From Legionella adelaidensis (GTDB lineage Bacteria; Pseudomonadota; Gammaproteobacteria; Legionellales; Legionellaceae): a DNA stretch of 64,000 nt. Shown here one piece after another: positions 18,374 to 28,322 of this stretch. The position numbers and the translations under genes were made by a program. Below the pieces are notes generated by a model. That model had not been told where the DNA came from, made no database searches, and saw nothing but the letters and a program-made list of their open reading frames with translations. The number at the start of each line of letters is the position of its first letter. The stretch's first letter is position 1. The stretch covers positions 62,001 through 126,000 of the forward strand of contig NZ_LR134422.1 of the NCBI RefSeq assembly GCF_900637865.1. The letters are read 5' to 3'.

Positions 18374-19327
18374 ATGCACAATATTCAAGTAAATGAAAGA
18401 ATCTATACCAGCTATACAAATACGGTTGAGGAATTTAATTTCCTTCCGTATAAAAACTATTTATTTGAAATTCCTTACTTAGGGTTAATCAATGTAGAAG
18501 GTGATAAGTCTAAAGATTTTCTGCAAGGCCAATTATCATGTGATCTTCGAAAGGTAACCACAGAGCAGATGCAACATGGTGCGCTCTGTGATTTAAAAGG
18601 ACGGGTATTTGCCTTACTGGATGTAATAGCACCTAATTCGCAAGGAGTGACACTTGTTTTAGCAAATGATTTAATCCCGGCGACCATACAAACATTAGCG
18701 AAAGCTGCGGCATTTTCTCGGGTAAAATTAAGCCCCGCAAACGCTAAAATTTATGGCTTTTATTTACAAAATCCAAATGATATTTTTCCTTCCCTAAACC
18801 ATTTCCCGCAACAAAATTTTGCTATCACAAGTGATAATCAGCATTTTATGTATCATTTAGGTAATAATTTTTATGTGATTATCACCAAGGAGGGATTGGA
18901 CAATTCAAAATTTATAGAAATGAATCAATTTCGCGGCTCCCTTGCATGGCATGTTCTTCGCTTGAAAAACCATGAATTTCAGATTTACCCTACTACTAAA
19001 AACTTATTTTTGCCGCACCGATTAGATTTACATTTACATGATTATTTAAGTTTTGATAAAGGGTGTTATAAAGGGCAAGAAATCATCGCGAGAACGCACT
19101 ACCGCGCGAAGTTAAAACATGAAATGAAAGTATTTACAGTTAAAACTTCCTCCCCACCTGTTTTAGGTAAGCGATTATTAGCTATTCCCGATAACAAAGA
19201 TATAGGGGAGATAGTAGACTACAGTCCCATTAAGGAAGATGAATATTTAATTGCTACCAGTATTATCTTCGAACACCCTAAAAAGGTAAAAATAGAAGGT
19301 AACGAGGAAGAAATAACCCTAACTTAA
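18374..19327 (+). CDS. ygfZ: Folate-binding tRNA-modifying/Fe-S protein YgfZ
   Basis: YgfZ is a GcvT-like folate-dependent protein that supports iron-sulfur enzymes such as MiaB. The 317-residue protein shows the signature KGCYKGQEIIARTHYR near residue 230, whose Cys is needed for function, and FLQGQLSCDL near residue 47. I chose ATG 18374 because AGGCAGGG lies 5 bases upstream of it; a GTG at 18368 is an alternative. The divergent placement with sdhE fits linked roles in flavin and iron-sulfur enzyme maturation. Confidence 0.9.
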   Translation: MHNIQVNERIYTSYTNTVEEFNFLPYKNYLFEIPYLGLINVEGDKSKDFLQGQLSCDLRKVTTEQMQHGALCDLKGRVFALLDVIAPNSQGVTLVLANDLIPATIQTLAKAAAFSRVKLSPANAKIYGFYLQNPNDIFPSLNHFPQQNFAITSDNQHFMYHLGNNFYVIITKEGLDNSKFIEMNQFRGSLAWHVLRLKNHEFQIYPTTKNLFLPHRLDLHLHDYLSFDKGCYKGQEIIARTHYRAKLKHEMKVFTVKTSSPPVLGKRLLAIPDNKDIGEIVDYSPIKEDEYLIATSIIFEHPKKVKIEGNEEEITLT

Positions 19328-19402
19328 CTATTCCTTCTTCCCCACATATAAAAAATGCTCAGAGGTGGCTATACCTTCAAGGGTTCGCGCGGTTTTCTCC
19401 GG

Positions 19403-19987
19403 TTATTTTTTATTCCCACCCGGTAACATTGTTTGTAATACGTTATCTTTGTCTATCAAGAAATGTTTTAACGCTCCACCTACGTGCAAAACAATTAAAG
19501 TGATTAAAGTCCAGGCAATAAATTCATGAACTTCTGCCATAAACTCTGCTAGCGCTTCATTAGGCGCTATAGGTAAAGTGACCGTAAATAAGCCAAAGAA
19601 GCTTGGAGGATGATCTGCTGCCACGGACATAACTAGCCCCGAAATAGGCATGAGAATAAGAAATAGGTACAAGGAGTATTGTACTATTCTTGCAACCCAC
19701 TTTTGCCAGGTGGGTACGGTTTTTGGCAAAGGGGGTTTACCGCGGTAAAAAATCCATAGTATTCGAATAATCATTAACAGAAAAATTAAAAGGCCAATCG
19801 ATTTATGAATGAAATAGGCTTGAGGCTGGTATTGCTCCTGAATATCTTCCATGAAAAAACTCAAGGCAAGCATAAGAAGCACTAATAAAGCAACTACCCA
19901 ATGGAAAACCTTGGATGGGTTTGAATAGCTAATAAGATTTTTTTTTGGCACTTTCAAAATCCTTTTAAAAATGGCTAAATGTGGCAT
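19403..19987 (-). CDS. Cytochrome b561
   Basis: A di-haem b-type cytochrome of the inner membrane, in the CybB family, that may pass electrons from quinol. It has 194 residues with four membrane helices. Candidate haem ligands are the His in KVFHWVVALL, in YFIHKSIGLL, and two in the last helices (EVHEFIAWTL, IVLHVGGALKHF). The first 15 residues are basic; a later start near ISYSNPSK is possible. It lies 27 bases downstream of the glutamate dehydrogenase gene on the same strand. Confidence 0.87.
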   Translation of the reverse strand: MPHLAIFKRILKVPKKNLISYSNPSKVFHWVVALLVLLMLALSFFMEDIQEQYQPQAYFIHKSIGLLIFLLMIIRILWIFYRGKPPLPKTVPTWQKWVARIVQYSLYLFLILMPISGLVMSVAADHPPSFFGLFTVTLPIAPNEALAEFMAEVHEFIAWTLITLIVLHVGGALKHFLIDKDNVLQTMLPGGNKK

Positions 19988-20014
19988 TTAAATAAAATGC
20001 CACTCCGACGTTTA

Positions 20015-23000
20015 TTATACCTCTTCAAACTCTTTATGATTCTGATTCATTTGTAAAGTAGTTTGGGTAAGATCTAACAGCTCACGAATAGCGACAAAAA
20101 ACATAGTGTAATTTAAAACTCCCGTTGAACGCAGGTTTGATAAAACCTCTTTCCATCGTTGAATCAAAGATCCTTGCTTTTCGGCCCAATTTTTTAGGCA
20201 AGTCGCGACATCGTTTTTCTTAGAATTCCCCTGTAAAATACCCGCAGTTAATTGTCTTTGCTGCCAATCAAGATCATCGCGCAATGCCTCTCTGGACAGA
20301 GCTTCCCAATGATTTTCAGTGGAGTGGACAATCACTTGCGTACGGATCCATGCCAAATCGAGGAACTCACCTATACCAAAATAAGCTTCTGCCACTTGAG
20401 TTATATTCATATCCAACTCATGAGCAACTTCAATGATATCCATAGCTGCAAAAAGCCCGCGAGTAATTGTAAGCTCATGCGCAAGTATCTCAGAAAGCCC
20501 CATTTCCTTATATTTATTTAAAACTTCTTTGTATTGCTTATAGTTTTCTTCCCCAAATACGGCCGGCATGGAATTTTTTAATTCTTGAAGTCCGGGCGCA
20601 TAAAGTTTGACGGTTTTACTAATATTTAAACGAGTACGTTGAGTTCGCAAGAACCAACGAGTAATACGTCTTAACAACCTTACATACGTCATCATTATTT
20701 CATTTTGCGTACTCACATCGACTTGGTTATCCAGATTTTCAATTTCTCGCCAAATAGTATCCATATTCAAAACGCTACGCGCAATCATATAAGCGCGCAC
20801 AATGGACGCTGTTGGAGCACCGGTTTCATCTTGCAAGCGATAAATGAAAGTGAAACCCATTTCGTTAATTATGATATTACTGACTTTAGTAGCAATAATT
20901 TCACGTTTTAATGGGTGGTTTTGCATTTCTTTGCTAAAACGATCTTGCAAAGGCCTGGGGAATGAATTCACCAAAAATTGCTTTAAAAAAACATCTTCGG
21001 GCACATCAGACGCTAGAATGGCCTCTTTTAGAATTATTTTGCTATAGCAAAATAATACAGCCATTCCCGGTCGGCTCAATCCTTTGCCGATAAGCTTATG
21101 CTCCATAATCGTTTTTTCATCAGGCAAGAATTCTAAATTCCTGTCAATTTTACCGGTGCGTTCTAATTCGTTAATGTAACGGCTTTGCAGTTCAACCGAA
21201 CGCATCGCTTCAGACGACAGCAAGCTTAAAGCACGTGTTTGTAAATAATTATCACGCAAAACTAAATGAGCAACCTCATCCGTCATTTCCACTAATAGCT
21301 CATTGCGCTGTTTAGGCGTCATATCACCTGAGGAAACGATTGAATTGAGAAGAATCTTAATATTTACTTCTTTATCGGAACAACTTACACCCGCCGAATT
21401 ATCAATAAAGTCAGTAAATATTAATCCACCATTTAGTGAATACTCCATTCTGCCTAGTTGTGTTAATCCTAAGTTACCACCTTCACCCACAACGCGACAG
21501 CGAAGCTGATTGCCATTAATTCGAATAGCGTCATTAGTACGGTCACCCACTTCGGTATTTGATTCAGTGTGTGCTTTTACAAAAGTACCTATTCCAGCAC
21601 TCCAAAGAAGATCAACCTTAGCCTGCAGAATTATTTTTATTAATTCATTGGGTTCGATGGTATTTTGTTTAATATCAAAAAGTTTTTTCATTTCCGGGCT
21701 AACAGGAATCGATTTTGCATTGCGATTGAAAACCCCGCCACCAGGAGAAATCAGATGCGGATCATAGTCTTCCCAAGTAGAGCGTGGTAAATGAAATAAA
21801 CGATTACGTTCTTTTAAACTAACTTCAGGATCGGGAGTTGGATCAATAAAAATATGAACATGATTAAATGCCGCGACTAATTGAATGTGATTCGACAAAA
21901 GCATCCCGTTACCAAACACATCCCCGGCCATATCACCAATACCCACTACCGTAAAATCAGTAGTTTTTATATCAACGCCCAGCTCATAAAAATGACGCTT
22001 AACCGATTCCCAGGCGCCTCTCGCCGTAATCCCCATTTTTTTATGGTCATATCCAACCGAGCCACCCGAAGCAAATGCATCCCCTAACCAAAAGCCATAC
22101 TCCAGGGAAATAGCGTTCGCAATATCGGAAAAAGTTGCTGTGCCTTTATCTGCAGCAACTACCAAATAAGGATCGTCTTCGTCATAACAAATAACTTCTT
22201 TTGGCTTTGCAATTTGTCCACCGTCGACATAATTATCGGTAATATCTAATAAGCCACGAATAAACTGTTGGTAACAAGCAATACCTTCTAAGGATATTTC
22301 TTCGCGCGTCGCATTAGAGGCAATTTGTTTCGGTACAAAACCTCCTTTAGCGCCACTGGGTACAATCACTGCATTTTTTACTTGTTGAGCCTTCATTAAA
22401 CCCAAAATTTCCGTGCGGAAATCTTCTTTTCTGTCAGACCATCTAATACCACCCCGGGCTACTTTACCGCCGCGTAAATGAACGCCTTCAAAACGTGGTG
22501 AATAAACAAAAATTTCAAACAGAGGATACGGCTTTGGCATTCCCGAAATAGCTTTGCTATTTAATTTAATGGAGATGTAATTCTTATACTCTCCCTCTTT
22601 ATCAACTTGATAGTAATTCGTGCGCAACGTAGAGGTAATTGCTTGCACGAATTGACGAATAATTTTATCTTCGTCTAAATTTTCAACACTATCCAGGTCT
22701 TTAAAAATTTCTGTAATAAGGTCGTCTGCCTTTTTCTCTCTATTGCTTGACTTCCCTGGCTTAAATCGAATTTCAAATAGATTGATTAATTTTTTAGCAA
22801 TATGTGCATTATTATTCAAGGCGCCCTGAATATAATCTTGGCTGAAAGTAAATCCTATTTGCTTGAAATACTTAGAGTATGTACGCAGTACAGCAACTTG
22901 GCGCCAACCCAAACCTGCAGCTAAAACCAACTGATTAAAACCATCATTTTCCGCATCACCAAACCATACGCTCGTGAATGCGTTTTGAAATAACTCCCTT

Positions 23001-24898
23001 ATTTCATCGAAATTAATTTGCTCACCGTTTTTATAATACAGTGAGAAATCATTAATCCAGGTAACCTTATCGTCCTTAAATTTAATAACATAAGGGCGCT
23101 CGCTAATCATGCGCAGCCCTAAATTTTCAATAATTGGCAAGACATCTGACAAGGGCAAAGTTACATCATGCTGATATATTTTAAGGCGGAAATTCTCAGC
23201 AAACTCATCTAAGGGCCGGTAAAAATTCATTCCCAAAGAATGCTCTTCGTTTAGCTCTTCCACATGTTTAATATCAAACACGGCGGTTCTGGGGGAAAAA
23301 CTTGCTGTGTAAACTGCAGGAAAAGCATCTTTATACTTATTATATAATCGATTAGCTTCCTCTTCTCCATAGGTTTCATAAAGAAACTGTTGTAAATCAT
23401 CAATCCAGGAGCGCCCGATTTCAATTAACTTTTTCTCTATCTCTTTAAAATCATATTTTTTGGTATCTTGTGGATTAATACGAATAATAAAATGAATGCG
23501 AGCCAAAGCCGATTCGGAGAAGTGAGTTGAGAATGTTATTTCTGTAGCATTAAACGCTTTCTCTAACTCGTCTTGCATAGCTTGACGCAATTCTGTATTA
23601 AAGCGCTCCTTGGGAACATATACCAGACAAGAAATAAAACGACGATAAACGTCTGTTCGTGCGAACATCCGAATTCTACGCCGCTCCTGCATATAATAAA
23701 TGCCCATTGCCATTTCTAATAACTCATCCTCAGAAGCCTGGATTAAGTCATCCCGTGGTAAAGTTTCAAGAATATTTAATAAAACTTTGCCCGCATGGCT
23801 ACGTGGATTAAGATTTGAGTTTTTCATAATCTGCGCCACTTTATGACGCAAAAACGGGATATGTTTAGGATTGGTGTTATATGCTGCAGAGGTATACAAA
23901 CCAATTATTCGGCGTTCACCAATCACCTCTCCTTTATCATTAAAGCGCTTTACACCAATGTAATCTGTATAAGCATCCCTATGAACCGTTGCTAGAGTAT
24001 TCGTTTTTGACATAACTAATATGCGAGGTGACAGTGTTAATTCTCTCGCTTCAGGTGTCATCGCGGTAATACTGCGGGCATTTGATTTACTTAAATTCTG
24101 GCGCAAAACCCCAAAACCTGTTTCAGGGACTGCTTGCAATATGGTTTCTTTCCCTTTCTGCACTAATTCGTAATCTCTAATGCCTAAAAAGGTGAAATGG
24201 TGATCTTCAATCCAGTGTAAGAAGGCTTTCGTTTCTTCAACTTCGCTAGGATCCAGACTCGCGGGAGCATTATCAAGTTCAGAAATAATACTACGAACCC
24301 GCTCACGCATTGGCATCCAGTCTTCCACAACCGCAATATTATCTTCCAGGACTCTTTCAAAATTTTGATGCAGCTCATCTAAAATTTTTGGATCCGTTTG
24401 GCGATCAATTTCCATAAGAATAGGTGCATCCGTTTCAGCCCCAGGAGGTAATTCACCATGTTTAGGGAGAACAGCTGTCACTTCATGATTGGGTCCTCGC
24501 ATTAAGTGAAGCCCTCCCATGGAGATAATCAAGTGGGAAGAAATCCCCATTCGACTAACAACCATACGGATGGAGTCAACAAGAAAGGGAATATCCTTAC
24601 AAATAATTTCAACTACGGTGTGGGTAGTTTGCCAACCGTGTCGTTCATAGTCTGGATTATAAATGCGAATTTTTGTTTCATTCGGAGCTCTAAACTGAAT
24701 AAGGCTCCAAAAATTAACAGCCGCCCCATATAAATCTTCTATTTCCCATTCTTTTAAATCATCTAAAGCGACTCTGCCGAAAAATTGGCGAACAAATTCG
24801 GCACAAAATATGGCTTGATCACCCACCATTTTTTGCTTGATCTTTTCTACCACTTCTTCAATTATTTGGTCTTTACCCTCTTCAAACTTATAAGACAT
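20015..24898 (-). CDS. gdhB: NAD-specific glutamate dehydrogenase, 180-kDa class
   Basis: Oxidatively deaminates glutamate to 2-oxoglutarate with NAD, feeding amino acids into the TCA cycle. This matters in bacteria that live on amino acids. The 1,627-residue length is that of the GDH-180 family. The N-terminal half carries ACT-like regulatory regions (TTHTVVEIICKDIPFLVDSI). The catalytic part has RGGIRWSDR, the Lys-containing PSGAKGGFVPKQ near residue 842, and a Rossmann segment TVVGIGDMAGDVFGNGML. The ATG is preceded by AGGTGAG. No frameshift is seen across almost 4.9 kb. Family enzymes are often allosterically activated by amino acids. Confidence 0.95.
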   Translation of the reverse strand: MSYKFEEGKDQIIEEVVEKIKQKMVGDQAIFCAEFVRQFFGRVALDDLKEWEIEDLYGAAVNFWSLIQFRAPNETKIRIYNPDYERHGWQTTHTVVEIICKDIPFLVDSIRMVVSRMGISSHLIISMGGLHLMRGPNHEVTAVLPKHGELPPGAETDAPILMEIDRQTDPKILDELHQNFERVLEDNIAVVEDWMPMRERVRSIISELDNAPASLDPSEVEETKAFLHWIEDHHFTFLGIRDYELVQKGKETILQAVPETGFGVLRQNLSKSNARSITAMTPEARELTLSPRILVMSKTNTLATVHRDAYTDYIGVKRFNDKGEVIGERRIIGLYTSAAYNTNPKHIPFLRHKVAQIMKNSNLNPRSHAGKVLLNILETLPRDDLIQASEDELLEMAMGIYYMQERRRIRMFARTDVYRRFISCLVYVPKERFNTELRQAMQDELEKAFNATEITFSTHFSESALARIHFIIRINPQDTKKYDFKEIEKKLIEIGRSWIDDLQQFLYETYGEEEANRLYNKYKDAFPAVYTASFSPRTAVFDIKHVEELNEEHSLGMNFYRPLDEFAENFRLKIYQHDVTLPLSDVLPIIENLGLRMISERPYVIKFKDDKVTWINDFSLYYKNGEQINFDEIRELFQNAFTSVWFGDAENDGFNQLVLAAGLGWRQVAVLRTYSKYFKQIGFTFSQDYIQGALNNNAHIAKKLINLFEIRFKPGKSSNREKKADDLITEIFKDLDSVENLDEDKIIRQFVQAITSTLRTNYYQVDKEGEYKNYISIKLNSKAISGMPKPYPLFEIFVYSPRFEGVHLRGGKVARGGIRWSDRKEDFRTEILGLMKAQQVKNAVIVPSGAKGGFVPKQIASNATREEISLEGIACYQQFIRGLLDITDNYVDGGQIAKPKEVICYDEDDPYLVVAADKGTATFSDIANAISLEYGFWLGDAFASGGSVGYDHKKMGITARGAWESVKRHFYELGVDIKTTDFTVVGIGDMAGDVFGNGMLLSNHIQLVAAFNHVHIFIDPTPDPEVSLKERNRLFHLPRSTWEDYDPHLISPGGGVFNRNAKSIPVSPEMKKLFDIKQNTIEPNELIKIILQAKVDLLWSAGIGTFVKAHTESNTEVGDRTNDAIRINGNQLRCRVVGEGGNLGLTQLGRMEYSLNGGLIFTDFIDNSAGVSCSDKEVNIKILLNSIVSSGDMTPKQRNELLVEMTDEVAHLVLRDNYLQTRALSLLSSEAMRSVELQSRYINELERTGKIDRNLEFLPDEKTIMEHKLIGKGLSRPGMAVLFCYSKIILKEAILASDVPEDVFLKQFLVNSFPRPLQDRFSKEMQNHPLKREIIATKVSNIIINEMGFTFIYRLQDETGAPTASIVRAYMIARSVLNMDTIWREIENLDNQVDVSTQNEIMMTYVRLLRRITRWFLRTQRTRLNISKTVKLYAPGLQELKNSMPAVFGEENYKQYKEVLNKYKEMGLSEILAHELTITRGLFAAMDIIEVAHELDMNITQVAEAYFGIGEFLDLAWIRTQVIVHSTENHWEALSREALRDDLDWQQRQLTAGILQGNSKKNDVATCLKNWAEKQGSLIQRWKEVLSNLRSTGVLNYTMFFVAIRELLDLTQTTLQMNQNHKEFEEV

Positions 24899-24987
24899 TC
24901 ACTCTCACCTTTTGGCATGTCACTCAATAAACTGTGCGCATTATATACCTATTTCACAATGCAACAAAACAATTAGGCGCTGATTTC

Positions 24988-26358
24988 TTAGGCAATTGAA
25001 ACAACTTTTGTATTAACAAATTCTAGTATACCTTCGCGCGATAATTCACGGCCAAATCCTGATCTTTTAATCCCGCCAAAAGGAACACGCGGATCCGAAG
25101 CGGCATACGTATTAATAAAACAGGAACCGGAATCAATTAAGTCAGTGGCAATTGCCTCCCCTTTTGCGATATCACGCGTAAAAATCGCAGCACTCAGACC
25201 AAATCGGGTTTGATTTGCTAAACGAATGGCTTGCGCTTCATCTTGAGCCTCTGTTATAGCAATCACAGGTCCAAATAATTCTTCATCAAAAGCTGGCATA
25301 CCAGGACACACATTAATAAGCAAAGTTGGGGGGTAGTAATATCCTTTTACATTTTTGGGGATTTCTCCACCTACAAGCAAGATGGCCCCTTTTTTAATAC
25401 TATCTTGTACTTGCTTATGCAAATTATCACGTAAATCCGCCCTTGCCATTGGACCCAATAGAGTATTTGCATCCATAGGATCACCTACCGTGAAATTTTT
25501 CATCACTTCTTTAATACTGTTTAATAACGGTTCGCTTACCGACTTTAATACGATCGTGCGTTTAGCAGCTATGCATACTTGGCCGGTATTACTTAAACGA
25601 GAAGTTACAATGGTTTTAGCAGCAAGATCGATGTCTGCATCCTCTAAAACTATATAAGGGTCACTTCCTCCAAGTTCTAATACAGACTTTTTTATGTGGC
25701 TGGCAGCATTAGCCGCTACAATACTTCCTGCGCGCTCACTACCAGTTAGGGTAATCGCTTCAATTTTATCATGCGCGATTACTTTAGCAGCTAAATCATT
25801 ATCAAGAATCAAGTGTTGAAATAAATGCTCCGGAAATCCCGCTTCTATAAAAAGTTCCGCAATTTTATTTCCTGAACCTGTGGTTATAGGAGCATGTTTT
25901 AGAATAATGGCATTTCCGGCCATAATCGTTGGGGCGGCAAAACGAAAGACCTGCCAGAAGGGATAATTCCAAGGCATGATGCCAAAAATTACTCCTAAAG
26001 ATTGATAACATACTTTCGTTTTTTTCATTTCTGTTTTAATTTCACGCGGTGCTAAATAATTTTCAGCCTCATGAGCAAAGTGCTCACATACCCAAGCACA
26101 TTTTTCAATTTCACCCACTCCTGCCTTCAGGGGTTTTCCCATTTCTTGTGCAATTAACACTGCCAACTCTTCTTTTTTCTGACGCAATAAATTAGCTAAA
26201 GCGATCATACGCTGTGTACGCTGAGAAAAGGCCGTTTTACGCCACACGCAATAACACAAGTGTGCTGCGTCAATTGCAGCATTCATTTGCTCCAATGTAA
26301 GCAAAGGATAGTTTTGTAATATCTCTTCAGTCGCAGGGTTTATTGTTTGAATTTGCAT
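24988..26358 (-). CDS. NAD(P)-dependent succinate semialdehyde dehydrogenase, Sad/YneI-like
   Basis: Aldehyde dehydrogenase of 456 residues, closest in my reading to E. coli Sad (YneI), which oxidises succinate semialdehyde to succinate. The motif GIMPWNYPFWQVFR lies near residue 130, the general-base Glu is in VLELGGSDPY, the nucleophilic Cys is in NTGQVCIAAKR (about residue 260), and the tail is DPRVPFGGIKRSGFGREL. It follows no operon partner closely: 89 bases separate it from the downstream glutamate dehydrogenase, so glutamate and its 4-aminobutyrate products may be handled together. This last point is inference. Confidence 0.87.
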   Translation of the reverse strand: MQIQTINPATEEILQNYPLLTLEQMNAAIDAAHLCYCVWRKTAFSQRTQRMIALANLLRQKKEELAVLIAQEMGKPLKAGVGEIEKCAWVCEHFAHEAENYLAPREIKTEMKKTKVCYQSLGVIFGIMPWNYPFWQVFRFAAPTIMAGNAIILKHAPITTGSGNKIAELFIEAGFPEHLFQHLILDNDLAAKVIAHDKIEAITLTGSERAGSIVAANAASHIKKSVLELGGSDPYIVLEDADIDLAAKTIVTSRLSNTGQVCIAAKRTIVLKSVSEPLLNSIKEVMKNFTVGDPMDANTLLGPMARADLRDNLHKQVQDSIKKGAILLVGGEIPKNVKGYYYPPTLLINVCPGMPAFDEELFGPVIAITEAQDEAQAIRLANQTRFGLSAAIFTRDIAKGEAIATDLIDSGSCFINTYAASDPRVPFGGIKRSGFGRELSREGILEFVNTKVVSIA

Positions 26359-26483
26359 AAAAAATCCTTATTTCTTTAAGTATTATCCGTTTTACAACTT
26401 TCTTCTTTTCTTGCGTATGTCTTTTGATTGTTGTTACTATTCACTTGTAATTATATAACTCAGCTTTTCAAGTAGGATAACTG

Positions 26484-27248
26484 ATGAGCAATAAAAAAAA
26501 AAATTATCATCCGCTCCATTATCTTTTAGCCTGGGCGGTACATATATTTACCGCTAGCGCTTCATTCTTCGGCGTTTATTCTTTATATGAAATATACCAC
26601 CATCAATATATAGCTGCTTTTTGGTTAATGGGAATTACGGTTTTTATTGATGCTATAGATGGTACATTGGCACGATTGGTTAAAGTAAAAGAAATATTGC
26701 CGAAATTTGACGGCGCCCTTTTAGACAATATTGTTGATTTCCTTAATTATGTAGTTACCCCCGCTTTTTTTCTTCTAGTAAAAGAAGACATGCTGCCACC
26801 CGGATTAGAAATAGTAATTATATTAGGGATAACCATTACTTCCTCTTACCAATTTTGCCAGGAAGATGCCAAAACCCCCGATCATTTCTTCAAAGGTTTT
26901 CCTTGTTATTGGAACTTTGCAATTTTTTACATGTTTATTTTTAATACATCCATGGTTACTAATGCATGGATTTTAAGTGTTTTGTGTGTACTTATTTTTG
27001 TTCCGGTTAAATATGTTTACCCTTCCCGCCTTGATTATTTAACCCAATCAAAAAGGCTTAAGTTGCTGATGCATTTGTGTTCACTTCTTTTTGGTATCAG
27101 TTCCGCTTTAATTCTCTGGACTTATCCTGAGCAGCATCCTGCACTATTAGCAATTTCATTGGGTTATGTGATTATGTATTTAATATTGAGTATATACAGA
27201 ACCTATTCTCCTATGCTCATTGCGAAAATAAATGCTATTAAGGACTAA
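26484..27248 (+). CDS. pcs: Phosphatidylcholine synthase
   Basis: Pcs condenses CDP-diacylglycerol with choline to make phosphatidylcholine in the inner membrane. The 254-residue protein has the CDP-alcohol phosphotransferase signature spread as DGTLAR ... FDGALLDNIVD at about residues 58-85, with the Asp residues that bind metal, and about seven or eight membrane helices. The N-terminus HYLLAWAVHIFTASASFFG is typical of Pcs. Legionella membranes contain phosphatidylcholine, and choline is taken from the host. It heads a plus-strand run that ends in licD. Confidence 0.92.
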   Translation: MSNKKKNYHPLHYLLAWAVHIFTASASFFGVYSLYEIYHHQYIAAFWLMGITVFIDAIDGTLARLVKVKEILPKFDGALLDNIVDFLNYVVTPAFFLLVKEDMLPPGLEIVIILGITITSSYQFCQEDAKTPDHFFKGFPCYWNFAIFYMFIFNTSMVTNAWILSVLCVLIFVPVKYVYPSRLDYLTQSKRLKLLMHLCSLLFGISSALILWTYPEQHPALLAISLGYVIMYLILSIYRTYSPMLIAKINAIKD

Positions 27249-27328
27249 TTAACACCCAAAGTTTCTAGACTTTGGCTTATTTTTTATTAAAATACGCAAA
27301 AAATTTTAACAATAATGTGGGGTTCGTA

Positions 27329-27811
27329 ATGTTACGTTTTATTTTGATTTCTAACTTTTTAGTAATCTCTTTATTAACAAAAACGTTTGCAGCCTCAACA
27401 TTTCCGCGCGGATGTGAAGTAACGGGTTATGGTTTTAACCAAAACCTTTTGGTGCTTAACGAAACCGGAAATCAAACGCTTTATTTAATTCAGAATCGCT
27501 CAGACGCGCAAATTGAACTAGAACGGCAAGATTCCAAAGATACTTTTATGAGCCCACAATTACAAAGCAAATTAGACCCCAATAACTGGGCTGCTTTTGC
27601 TTCGGATGAAGCAAACTTTCAATTTCGATGTTTTGTTCACCAAAATAATAATACCGCGATAGTTAATTGTAACGACGTTTTAGAAGTTTGCCAGTATCCT
27701 AGAGTAAAATTTGCCCTGGCAAATATGGGCAACTACTGGGTTTCAACTAATAAACCACAATCACAGGTAATCAAAGATGCTACAGATAAAGGCATTTACC
27801 TTAAATGGTAA
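27329..27811 (+). CDS. Small secreted protein of unknown function
   Basis: The 160-residue protein has a signal peptide (LRFILISNFLVISLLTKTFA) and a mature domain with four Cys residues in GCEVTGYG, FRCFVHQ, VNCNDVL and VCQYPRV, suggesting two disulfides in the periplasm. The C-terminal stretch LANMGNYWVSTNKPQ looks conserved. I chose ATG 27329 over the longer frame because the longer form masks the signal peptide, and GGGG lies near. It may belong to the group annotated EnhB in Legionella, but I could not confirm this. The next gene overlaps its end. Confidence 0.75.
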   Translation: MLRFILISNFLVISLLTKTFAASTFPRGCEVTGYGFNQNLLVLNETGNQTLYLIQNRSDAQIELERQDSKDTFMSPQLQSKLDPNNWAAFASDEANFQFRCFVHQNNNTAIVNCNDVLEVCQYPRVKFALANMGNYWVSTNKPQSQVIKDATDKGIYLKW

Positions 27812-28304
27812 ATCGCCTGCAGAGGTATTCTTCACCTTAATTGGCATTATTGGGGCTATTACTGTTTTATTTGGCTTTTCCCAGCCTTTTGCGCAAATTT
27901 ATTACATTGTTGGTGCCAGTTTACTGCTCTTCACCGCCCTATATTTTAAGCTGGTTTATTTCATTGCTTTAGAATTAATTCTTATAGCAGGGCATGGAGC
28001 TATTCTTTTGGGTATAGGGCCTATTCAACAAATTATTTTACCCAGTTTATTATGCCTGCAACTATTCGTTTATTATCTTTTAAGCAATGAATTAAAAAAT
28101 ATTTTCCGTGTTATCGGAGTCATAGGAATCGCTTTGGTTTCTATTGGGCTCTCATTAACCCATATTTGGGTTTCCCTTTTTGGGGCACTCAGTGTGGCTA
28201 TTTATGCGGGTTATGAAGTGCACCTTGGGAAATCAGCTGCAGCCATTTGGTTTTTTCTTAACCTAATATTTGTGTTAATAACGGGATTTCTTATTTTTTA
28301 TTGA
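27777..28304 (+). CDS. Small multi-pass membrane protein
   Basis: A 175-residue hydrophobic protein with about six membrane helices and no polar motif I can name. It overlaps the end of the upstream secreted-protein gene by 35 bases in another frame; no later ATG, GTG or TTG gives a full protein, so this start stands. It is likely co-transcribed with the gene before it and the thioredoxin-fold gene after it. Function unknown. Confidence 0.7.
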   Translation: MLQIKAFTLNGKSPAEVFFTLIGIIGAITVLFGFSQPFAQIYYIVGASLLLFTALYFKLVYFIALELILIAGHGAILLGIGPIQQIILPSLLCLQLFVYYLLSNELKNIFRVIGVIGIALVSIGLSLTHIWVSLFGALSVAIYAGYEVHLGKSAAAIWFFLNLIFVLITGFLIFY

Positions 28305-28322
28305 AAGGATTGGAGAATTTTT

